NCBI GenBank assembly: GCA_030841245.1
Contig: JAVEDG010000268.1
Span: 1 to 22,944, forward strand
Reading direction: 5' to 3'
Length of the DNA stretch: 22,944 bases
Source: Actinomycetota bacterium
Lineage (GTDB): Bacteria > Actinomycetota > Actinomycetes > JACCUZ01
Below, in pieces: positions 17,720 to 22,944 of this stretch. A program made the translations under genes and the position numbers. Each line of letters begins with the position of its first letter. Position 1 is the first letter of the stretch. The notes beneath the pieces are model-generated. The model saw only the letters and a list, made by a program, of their open reading frames with translations, was not told where the DNA came from and did no database searches.

Positions 17720-19492
17720 GTGTCTGACACGAACCGTCCAGGTGAGGACGCTCGGTCCCGCATGACAGCACGCGGGAGCGACCTCAACGAGCAGGTGCGG
17801 GCACTCGAGGACGAGGTCAGCGCGCTGCGCCGCAAGGTGACCGACTCGCCGCGCCACCTGCGTGCGCTCGAGGACCGCATCGGAGAGCTCCAGTCCAACC
17901 TCGCGTCCGTGACGACGCAGAACGAGCGGCTCGTCACCACGCTCAAGGAGGCGCGCGACCAGATCGTGGCGCTGAAGGAGGAGGTCGACCGGCTGGCCCA
18001 GCCTCCGGCCGGCTTCGGCACCTTCATCCAGCGCAACGACGACGACACCGCCGACATCTTCACCGGCGGCCGAAAGCTGCGCGTCGCGGTCAGCCCCACG
18101 GTCGAGCTCGACGACCTGCAGCGTGGCCAGGAGGTCATGCTCAACGAGGCCATGAACGTCGTGTCAGCGATGAAGTTCGAGAGCCTCGGCGAAGTCGTGA
18201 TGCTCAAGGAGCTGCTCGCCGACGGCGAGCGCGCCCTGGTCGTCGGGCACACGGACGAGGAGAAGGTCGTCCGGCTCGCCGAGCCGCTGCTGGACGGTGA
18301 GCACCTGCGGGTCGGGGAGTCGCTCCTGCTGGAGCCGCGCTCGGGCTACGTGTACGAGCGGGTGCCCAAGTCTGAGGTCGAGGAGCTCGTCCTCGAAGAG
18401 GTCCCCGACATCGACTACTCGCTGATCGGCGGCCTGGCTGCCCAGATCGAGCAGATCCGCGACGCCGTCGAGCTGCCCTACCTGCACCCCGAGCTGTTCC
18501 AGGAGCACCAGCTGCGCCCGCCCAAGGGCGTGCTGCTCTACGGCCCGCCCGGGTGCGGGAAGACGCTGATCGCCAAGGCGGTCGCCAACTCCCTGGCCAA
18601 GAAGGTCGCGGAGGTGACGGGCAAGCCCGAGGGGCGCTCGTTCTTCCTCAACATCAAGGGCCCCGAGCTGCTCAACAAGTACGTCGGTGAGACCGAGCGC
18701 CACATCCGGCTGGTGTTCTCGCGGGCGCGGGAGAAGGCGTCCGAGGGAACCCCGGTCATCGTGTTCTTCGACGAGATGGACTCGCTGTTCCGCACCCGCG
18801 GCTCCGGTGTCTCCTCCGACGTCGAGAACACCATCGTGCCGCAGCTGCTCTCCGAGATCGACGGTGTCGAGGGGCTGGAGAACGTCCTCGTCATCGGCGC
18901 ATCGAACCGCGAGGACATGATCGACCCGGCCATCCTGCGGCCGGGCCGGCTGGACGTGAAGATCAAGATCGAGCGCCCGGACGCGGAGTCCGCGCGCGAC
19001 ATCTTCTCGAAGTACATCACCGCGACCCTGCCGCTGCACGCCGACGACCTCAAGGAGCACGAGGACGACCGTGAGGCCACGGTGTCGGGCATGATCCAGC
19101 GCACGGTTGAGCGGATGTACTCCGAGCTGGACGAGAACAAGTTCCTCGAGGTGACCTACGCCAACGGCGACAAAGAGGTCCTCTACTTCAAGGACTTCAA
19201 CTCCGGCGCGATGATCCAGAACATCGTCGACCGGGCCAAGAAGATGGCGATCAAGGACTTCCTCGACCTCGGCCAGAAGGGCATCCGGATCTCCCACCTG
19301 CTCGCGGCCTGCGTCGACGAGTTCAAGGAGAACGAGGACCTGCCCAACACGACGAACCCGGACGACTGGGCACGGATCTCCGGCAAGAAGGGTGAGCGCA
19401 TCGTCTACATCCGCACCCTGATCCAGGGCAAGCAGGGCACCGAGGCCGGCCGCTCGATCGACACGGTTGCCAACACCGGGCAGTACCTCTAG
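17720..19492 (+). CDS. mpa: Proteasome-associated AAA ATPase (Mpa/ARC)
   Basis: Encodes 590 residues. It is the hexameric unfoldase that binds Pup on tagged proteins, unfolds them and feeds the 20S core. The N-terminal coiled coil (about 20-95, LNEQVRALEDEVSALRRKV) is the Pup-binding region. Tandem OB domains cover about 97-225. The AAA domain has Walker A GPPGCGKT (275-282), Walker B VIVFFDEMD (D351, E352) and the sensor region GASNREDM, with arginine-finger candidates in LRPGRLD. The C-terminus ends in GQYL, the tail that docks into proteasome alpha-subunit pockets. GTG 17720 has a strong GGGGAGG. It stands upstream of dop, separated by a 166-bp gap with its own promoter. Confidence 0.97.
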   Translation: MSDTNRPGEDARSRMTARGSDLNEQVRALEDEVSALRRKVTDSPRHLRALEDRIGELQSNLASVTTQNERLVTTLKEARDQIVALKEEVDRLAQPPAGFGTFIQRNDDDTADIFTGGRKLRVAVSPTVELDDLQRGQEVMLNEAMNVVSAMKFESLGEVVMLKELLADGERALVVGHTDEEKVVRLAEPLLDGEHLRVGESLLLEPRSGYVYERVPKSEVEELVLEEVPDIDYSLIGGLAAQIEQIRDAVELPYLHPELFQEHQLRPPKGVLLYGPPGCGKTLIAKAVANSLAKKVAEVTGKPEGRSFFLNIKGPELLNKYVGETERHIRLVFSRAREKASEGTPVIVFFDEMDSLFRTRGSGVSSDVENTIVPQLLSEIDGVEGLENVLVIGASNREDMIDPAILRPGRLDVKIKIERPDAESARDIFSKYITATLPLHADDLKEHEDDREATVSGMIQRTVERMYSELDENKFLEVTYANGDKEVLYFKDFNSGAMIQNIVDRAKKMAIKDFLDLGQKGIRISHLLAACVDEFKENEDLPNTTNPDDWARISGKKGERIVYIRTLIQGKQGTEAGRSIDTVANTGQYL

Positions 19493-19548
19493 GCCCCGGC
19501 ACCGTCCGTTCCGCCGTCCCGACCCTGTCCTCGCCCGCCGCCTGTCGT

Positions 19549-19606
19549 CGAGTGGCGAGTTCTGGCCGCCTCGCGGCGCGCGGGAGCGGCCAGTTCTCGC
19601 CACTCG
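19549..19606. repeat. 58-nt near-perfect palindrome between mpa and dop
   Basis: An outer 11-bp arm, CGAGTGGCGAG (19549-19559) with CTCGCCACTCG (19596-19606), is followed by a symmetric TT/TT mismatch and then an inner 8-bp arm, CTGGCCGC (19562-19569) with GCGGCCAG (19586-19593). The 16-nt loop is GC-rich. It starts 56 nt after the mpa stop and lacks a T-tract. It could be an mpa terminator, a transcript-stabilising hairpin, or a dispersed REP- or MITE-like palindrome; the clean symmetric form favours the last. No transposase is nearby. Confidence 0.7.
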
Positions 19607-19645
19607 TGAGGGGTGCGCGGCGCCCGGAGCGAGGGCACCACGTCG

Positions 19646-19651
19646 TACGCT
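19646..19651 (+). promoter_or_regulatory. -10 element TACGCT for dop (leaderless)
   Basis: TACGCT ends 7 nt before ATG 19659. GAAAGCC in the interval is at best a weak ribosome-binding site. Confidence 0.45.
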
Positions 19652-19658
19652 GAAAGCC

Positions 19659-21173
19659 ATGAGTGCGCGCCGAGTCATGGGGACCGAGACCGAGTACGGC
19701 ATCTCGGTGCCGGGAAACCCGGGCGCCAACGCGATGTTGATCTCCTCCCAGGTCGTCAACGCCTACTCCCAGCCGGCGTCCGCACGAGCCCGCCGGGCCC
19801 GCTGGGACTTCGAGGAGGAGAGCCCGCTGCGCGACGCGCGCGGCTTCGACCTGGCGCGCGAAGTGGCGGACCCGACCCAGCTCACCGACGAGGACGTCGG
19901 GCTGGCCAACGTGATCCTCACCAACGGCGCCCGGTTCTACGTGGACCACGCCCACCCCGAGTACAGCTCGCCCGAGTGCACCAACCCGCGCGACCTCCTG
20001 ATCTGGGACAAGGCGGGGGAGCGGATCCTGGCCGAGGCATCGCGCCGGGCCGCGACGATCCCCGGTACGTCGCCGCTGAACCTCTACAAGAACAACACCG
20101 ACAACAAGGGTGCCTCCTACGGCACCCACGAGAACTACCTGATGCGCCGCGAGACACCCTTCGCCGACATCGTGCGGCACCTGACGCCGTTCTTCGTCTC
20201 CCGCCAGGTGGTCTGCGGGTCCGGCCGGGTGGGCATCGGCCAGGACGGCCGGACCGACGGGTTCCAGATCTCGCAGCGGGCCGACTACTTCGAGGTCGAG
20301 GTCGGGCTGGAGACGACGCTCAAGCGCCCCATCATCAACACCCGCGACGAGCCTCACGCCGTCGCCGAGAAGTACCGGCGCCTGCACGTGATCATCGGCG
20401 ACGCCAACCTGGCCGAGATCTCGACCTACCTCAAGCTCGGGACCACTGCGCTGGTGCTGGCGATGATCGAGGACGGGTTCCTCTCCGTCGACCTCGTCGT
20501 CGAGCGGCCGGTCGGCACGCTGCACGCCGTCTCGCACGACCCGTCGCTGCAGACCCTGGTGAGCCTTCGGGCGGGCCGCAAACTCACCGCGGTACAGCTG
20601 CAGATGGAGTACGCCGAACAGGCCCGCAAGTACGTCGAGGACCGGTTCGGTTCCGATGCCGACCCGGTCACGCTCGATGTCCTGGAGCGGTGGGAGTCGG
20701 TGCTCACCCGCCTCGAGACCGACCCCATGTCGCTGCACCGCGAGCTCGACTGGGTAGCCAAGCTGCAGATCCTCGAGGGCTACCGGTCGCGCGACGGGCT
20801 GGACTGGAGCTCACCGCGGCTGCAGGCCGTCGACCTCCAGTACTCCGACGTGCGCCCGGACAAGGGGCTGTTCAACCGGCTGTCGTCCTCGGGCCGCTTC
20901 GAGCGCATCACGACCGACGCCGAGGTCGAGGCGGCCATCCTGACCCCACCGACCGACACCCGCGCCTACTTCCGGGGCCGTTGCCTGGAGAAGTACGCCG
21001 ACGAGGTTGCAGCAGCGTCCTGGGACTCGGTGATCTTCGACCTGCCGGGTCAGGAGTCGCTGCAGCGGGTGCCGACGCTGGAGCCGCTGCGCGGGACCAA
21101 GGAGCACGTGGGTGACCTGCTGGACCGCTGCGACCGCGCCGAGGACCTGGTGCGGGCGATCACGGGTGGCTGA
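19659..21173 (+). CDS. dop: Deamidase/depupylase of Pup (Dop)
   Basis: Encodes 504 residues, the usual Dop length. It is a glutamine-synthetase-fold enzyme that deamidates Pup-GGQ to GGE and removes Pup from substrates. The N-terminus VMGTETEYGISVPG carries the Mg-ATP glutamates (E10, E12). FYVDHAHPEYSSPE holds D96, the catalytic aspartate position. An insertion at about 43-70 (ARRARWDFEEESPLRDARG) is the Dop-loop that distinguishes Dop from the ligase PafA. KNNTDNKGASYGTHENYL and the C-terminal domain with RGRCLEKYADEV are family-typical. ATG 19659 gives the conserved N-terminus; the frame's upstream extension crosses the palindrome. The last 8 nt overlap the next gene. Pup here ends in GGE, so depupylation should be its main task. 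Confidence 0.96.
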   Translation: MSARRVMGTETEYGISVPGNPGANAMLISSQVVNAYSQPASARARRARWDFEEESPLRDARGFDLAREVADPTQLTDEDVGLANVILTNGARFYVDHAHPEYSSPECTNPRDLLIWDKAGERILAEASRRAATIPGTSPLNLYKNNTDNKGASYGTHENYLMRRETPFADIVRHLTPFFVSRQVVCGSGRVGIGQDGRTDGFQISQRADYFEVEVGLETTLKRPIINTRDEPHAVAEKYRRLHVIIGDANLAEISTYLKLGTTALVLAMIEDGFLSVDLVVERPVGTLHAVSHDPSLQTLVSLRAGRKLTAVQLQMEYAEQARKYVEDRFGSDADPVTLDVLERWESVLTRLETDPMSLHRELDWVAKLQILEGYRSRDGLDWSSPRLQAVDLQYSDVRPDKGLFNRLSSSGRFERITTDAEVEAAILTPPTDTRAYFRGRCLEKYADEVAAASWDSVIFDLPGQESLQRVPTLEPLRGTKEHVGDLLDRCDRAEDLVRAITGG

Positions 21174-21807
21174 GGCCGACCCCGCGCCGCCGCGGGAGCT
21201 GACCGACGAGGAGTTCCACTCCATCTACGGGCCCTCCGACCCGTTGTCCCCGGCCGGCGCGCGGGACCTGTTCGACGGAGCCCCGTTCGCGTGGTGGGTG
21301 GTCGGCGGCTGGTCGGTGGAGCTCGGCGGCGGACCGCCGCGCGAGCACGAGGACATCGAGGTGTCCGTGGCCAGCCGGGACCTCGCTGCCGTACGCCGGT
21401 GGCTGCACCCGCTGCACGTGTGGGACATCCACGGCGGCGACCTGCGCTACCTCGCCCTGGATGACCCAGAGCCGCGGGAGGAGCACGAGCAGCGCTGGGT
21501 ACGCCGGGACGGGTTCTCGCCCTGGATCCTCGACCTGCTCGTCACGCCGGTCCAGGGCGACGACTGGGTCTACAAGCGGGACCACCGGCTGCGCCGGCCG
21601 CTCTCGGAAGTGATCCGGCGCACGCCCGACGGCGTGCCATACCAGCGGCCGGAGATCGCCCTGCTGTTCAAGGCGCGGCTCATGCGGGACAAGGACAGGG
21701 CCGACTTCGCCGGGCTGGTGCCCATGCTGGACGACGACTCCCGGAAGTGGCTGCGGGCTGCCCTCGAGCTCACGCATCCCGGTCACGAGTGGGTCGACCA
21801 GCTCTGA
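21166..21807 (+). CDS. Nucleotidyltransferase, aminoglycoside-2''-adenylyltransferase-like
   Basis: Encodes 213 residues. Its nucleotidyltransferase-fold signature is WWVVGGWSVELGGGPPREHEDIEV: GGW at 47-49, R59, H61, D63 and E65, the last standing where many nucleotidyltransferases have the second Asp of DxD. D123 (WILDLLVTP) is the likely third acidic residue. K169 and RDKDRADFAGLVPML match the C-terminal helix of this group. I infer membership of the AadB-like family (PF10706 type). Members transfer AMP to aminoglycosides or unknown targets; resistance is not implied. GTG 21166 overlaps the dop 3' end by 8 nt, so translation is coupled. A longer start at 21112 would lie inside dop. I know no standard Pup-proteasome role for this gene. 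Confidence 0.82.
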   Translation: MAEADPAPPRELTDEEFHSIYGPSDPLSPAGARDLFDGAPFAWWVVGGWSVELGGGPPREHEDIEVSVASRDLAAVRRWLHPLHVWDIHGGDLRYLALDDPEPREEHEQRWVRRDGFSPWILDLLVTPVQGDDWVYKRDHRLRRPLSEVIRRTPDGVPYQRPEIALLFKARLMRDKDRADFAGLVPMLDDDSRKWLRAALELTHPGHEWVDQL

Positions 21808-21811
21808 TCGG

Positions 21812-21843
21812 CGCCGGTCGACTGTCGCCGCAGCCGACTGGCG
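21812..21843 (+). terminator. Hairpin after the nucleotidyltransferase gene
   Basis: CGCCGGTCG (21812-21820) pairs with CGACTGGCG (21835-21843), 9 bp including one G-U, around a 14-nt loop. It starts 5 nt after the stop codon. It looks like an intrinsic-type terminator without a T-tract, separating dop transcription from pup. Confidence 0.45.
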
Positions 21844-21880
21844 AGCATGGAACAGCCGGGTTTGCGTCCGGGCCTGCGGA

Positions 21881-21886
21881 TAGGGT
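21881..21886 (+). promoter_or_regulatory. -10 element TAGGGT for pup
   Basis: TAGGGT precedes the pup ATG by 58 nt. With the window's usual 8-nt spacing, transcription would start near 21895, giving a leader of about 50 nt with GGGAGGG (21928-21934) as ribosome-binding site. Same hexamer as for mpa. Confidence 0.45.
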
Positions 21887-21895
21887 CGGGTCCGA

Positions 21896-21918
21896 GGTTC
21901 GTCGAGCGAGGGCGAACC
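21896..21918 (+). promoter_or_regulatory. Hairpin in the pup 5' leader
   Basis: GGTTCG (21896-21901) pairs with CGAACC (21913-21918) around an 11-nt loop, at the predicted 5' end of the pup mRNA. Flanking CGGGTC (21887-21892) and GACCCG (21923-21928) form an outer inverted repeat abutting the ribosome-binding site. Could stabilise the transcript or be an operator. Confidence 0.3.
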
Positions 21919-21944
21919 ACCCGACCCGGGAGGGCTGGACCGAG

Positions 21945-22154
21945 ATGGCGAGCAAGGACACCGGCGGCCAGAAGCGCGCGAACAAGGCGACGCAGGACGC
22001 CGACGAGGTCGAGGCCCAGGAGGCCTCCGACGTCGCCGAGCGCAAGGAGAAGCTCGACGAGGACATCGACGCGATCCTGGACGAGATCGACGAGGCATTA
22101 GAGGAGAACTCGGAGGAATTCGTTCGCGGCTTTGTCCAAAAGGGCGGGGAATGA
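21945..22154 (+). CDS. pup: Prokaryotic ubiquitin-like protein Pup, GGE form
   Basis: Encodes 69 residues. Pup is a disordered modifier ligated by PafA through its C-terminal Glu to substrate lysines and recognised by the Mpa coiled coil. It is polar and Lys/Asp/Glu-rich at the N-terminus, with the helical Mpa-binding region at about 30-60 (KEKLDEDIDAILDEIDEALEE). The conserved end is VRGFVQKGGE. It ends in Glu69, not Gln. ATG 21945 follows GGGAGGG; the frame's upstream extension runs into the nucleotidyltransferase gene. Leu52 is encoded by TTA, a very rare codon in such GC-rich genomes. The last 20 codons are clearly AT-richer than the first 50. The next start follows 20 nt after the stop. 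Confidence 0.97.
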   Translation: MASKDTGGQKRANKATQDADEVEAQEASDVAERKEKLDEDIDAILDEIDEALEENSEEFVRGFVQKGGE

Positions 22155-22174
22155 AACTGATTTAGTAGACAATA

Positions 22175-22879
22175 ATGACCAAGTACTGCAGCAGCTGTCG
22201 ACTGGCCAAACCTGTTGATGGCTTCGCGAAGAACAGGTCGACGCACGACGGGTTGCAGCACCATCGCCGCGACTGCCAGGCAGATGCCTACCGCAGAAAG
22301 CGAGAGGCCATCGGCAAGTCAGTCCGGGCCAAGATCGAGATACCGCCGGGGAAGAAATTCTGTCCGGGGTGCAGCCAGATCAAGCCGATGTCGGATTGGA
22401 ACGCCAACCGCGCGGCTCGGGACGGCTGGGCGAGTTACTGCAAAAGCTGCAGCGCCCAGCGCGGGCGCATCGGGTATCTCGCACGCAAGTACTCGCTGTC
22501 GCCAGACGAGGTCGAGGCTCTGTTCGCTGCCCAGCCGGTGTGCCCGATCTGCCTGAAGAACAAGCCGGCCCACATCGACCACGACCACGAAACCGGCAGG
22601 ATTCGTGGCGTGCCTTGCTTCACGTGCAATGCTGCCATCGGTCAGCTGCGGGACGACCCAGTGATCATGCGCCGTGCAGCGGCCTATGTGGAAGGAGATG
22701 TGTGGCAACCCATCACGCTGGGCCCGGGCGCCTACCGGCTGCCTTTCTCACCCCCGGCAGCGCGTCTTTCGCCGACTTCCTCGGCGAGCACGCGCCCGAG
22801 CTCCTCCCTGGACGTCGCACGCCTCCGGCCACCGCCCTTACCACCGAGGCGCCGCACGGCACCACGATCGTCGCCCTGA
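22175..22879 (+). CDS. Endonuclease VII/HNH-family protein inserted between pup and prcB
   Basis: Encodes 234 residues. It is a recombination endonuclease VII-like nuclease. The domain (about 105-172) has C123-x2-C126, H133-D135-H136-D137-H138 (HIDHDHETGRIRG), C148-x2-C151 and N152 (CNAAIGQLRDD), the zinc and His-Me-finger catalytic pattern of T4 gp49-type enzymes. The N-terminus holds two related zinc-ribbon repeats: C5, C8, C34 with the third Cys missing, and C63, C66, C89, C92 complete. Residues 176-234 are Pro/Ser/Arg-rich and read out of frame through prcB, so the real domain ends near 174. It has no Shine-Dalgarno site and an AT-rich upstream region, suggesting reinitiation after pup. 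A phage or homing-endonuclease origin is plausible. An alternative is a locus-resident nuclease of unknown role. Confidence 0.85.
   Translation: MTKYCSSCRLAKPVDGFAKNRSTHDGLQHHRRDCQADAYRRKREAIGKSVRAKIEIPPGKKFCPGCSQIKPMSDWNANRAARDGWASYCKSCSAQRGRIGYLARKYSLSPDEVEALFAAQPVCPICLKNKPAHIDHDHETGRIRGVPCFTCNAAIGQLRDDPVIMRRAAAYVEGDVWQPITLGPGAYRLPFSPPAARLSPTSSASTRPSSSLDVARLRPPPLPPRRRTAPRSSP
22692..22697 (+). promoter_or_regulatory. prcB ribosome-binding site inside the endonuclease gene
   Basis: AAGGAG ends 4 nt before GTG 22702 and falls within endonuclease codons 173-175. It decides the prcB start, although the spacing is short. Confidence 0.6.
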
Positions 22880-22944
22880 CCTTCCCGGGCGGTGTGGTGA
22901 TGGCGGGGGACCGGCGCGCCACGATGGGCAACTTCATCGCCCAG
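22702..22944 (+). CDS. prcB: Proteasome beta subunit PrcB, N-terminal part
   Basis: The first 81 codons are visible; the rest lies beyond the window. This is the catalytic subunit of the 20S proteasome core. The propeptide (1-53) has the actinobacterial pattern RLPAAFLTPGSASFADFL and ends in APHG. Autoprocessing would expose Thr54 as mature Thr1, in TTIVALTFPGGVVMAGDRRA. Mature D17 (GDRR) is present; the Lys33 region is just past the edge. The best start is GTG 22702 after AAGGAG. The frame overlaps the endonuclease reading frame by 178 bp (22702-22879), and only the prcB frame there looks conserved. prcA would be expected downstream. Confidence 0.93.
   Translation, partial: MATHHAGPGRLPAAFLTPGSASFADFLGEHAPELLPGRRTPPATALTTEAPHGTTIVALTFPGGVVMAGDRRATMGNFIAQ

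Noticed and set aside
19493..19658. Small non-coding RNA or small ORF between mpa and dop
   Set aside because: Apart from the palindrome and the dop -10 box I saw no promoter-terminator pair or ribosome-bound short frame.
18164..19759. 531-codon minus-strand open frame opposite mpa
   Set aside because: It is a shadow of the AAA ATPase gene; the product is repetitive Leu/Val/Asp/Arg sequence without domain features.
19323..20738. 471-codon minus-strand open frame opposite mpa and dop
   Set aside because: Spans the palindrome and two real genes on the other strand; no motif or ribosome-binding site supports it.
21166..21807. Dedicated aminoglycoside-resistance gene
   Set aside because: Only family resemblance supports it. 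Many such nucleotidyltransferases in Actinobacteria are chromosomal with unknown substrates.
22170..22944. Programmed frameshift fusing the endonuclease to PrcB
   Set aside because: prcB has its own AAGGAG and GTG, a family-typical propeptide start, and I saw no slippery sequence at the overlap. A simple overlap is more economical.

Overview
The window is gene-dense, high-GC DNA (coding GC3 is very high, with many GTG starts). It carries two hallmark actinobacterial systems, mycothiol synthesis (mshC) and the Pup-proteasome (mpa/ARC, dop, pup, prcB). Gene order matches the conserved Actinobacteria block that in Mycobacterium tuberculosis runs roughly from Rv2136c back to Rv2110c (recalled, not searched). 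The host is therefore an actinomycete, but I cannot fix the family. No tRNA, rRNA, CRISPR array, transposase or integrase was seen. No gene-free stretch exceeds about 175 bp.

Layout. 1-405 (-): 5' part of a secreted coiled-coil protein, cut by the window edge. 542-1516 (-): CorA-type Mg2+ channel. 1591-5020 (+): histidine phosphatase, DUF3090 protein, kinase-fold SCO1664-family protein and mshC, the conserved mshC neighbourhood. 5049-5909 (-): PAC2-family protein, divergent from metH (6009-9491, +), whose stop overlaps a HAD phosphatase start (9488-10222, +). 10273-13586 (-): two-gene MacB/FtsX-type ABC exporter. 13733-14698 (-): RecB-like Fe-S nuclease, divergent from an M50 site-2 protease with a CBS region (14778-15914, +). 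15977-17545 (+): trmI and a membrane-anchored protein with a DxDxDG loop. 17720 to the end (+): mpa, dop, a nucleotidyltransferase, pup, an endonuclease VII-like gene and the 5' part of prcB.

The proteasome locus is the accessory hot spot. Two non-canonical genes sit inside it: a nucleotidyltransferase overlapping the 3' end of dop, and an endonuclease VII/HNH protein wedged between pup and prcB. The frame of the latter runs 178 bp into prcB. Base composition and codon use shift within the 3' end of pup, including a TTA leucine codon. Pup already ends in Gly-Gly-Glu, so it should not need Dop deamidation before ligation.

Regulation. Eight genes have a TANNNT hexamer (mostly TAGNNT or TACNNT) exactly 7-8 nt before the start codon and no useful Shine-Dalgarno site, the arrangement expected for leaderless mRNAs. 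By contrast mpa, pup, the ABC operon and probably PAC2 have a similar hexamer farther upstream plus a ribosome-binding site. Notable non-coding structures are a 58-nt near-palindrome between mpa and dop, a triple CACGCCC half-site at the trmI promoter, paired inverted repeats upstream of the ABC operon, a (CCGG)n palindrome between convergent genes, and a terminator-like hairpin isolating pup from dop.
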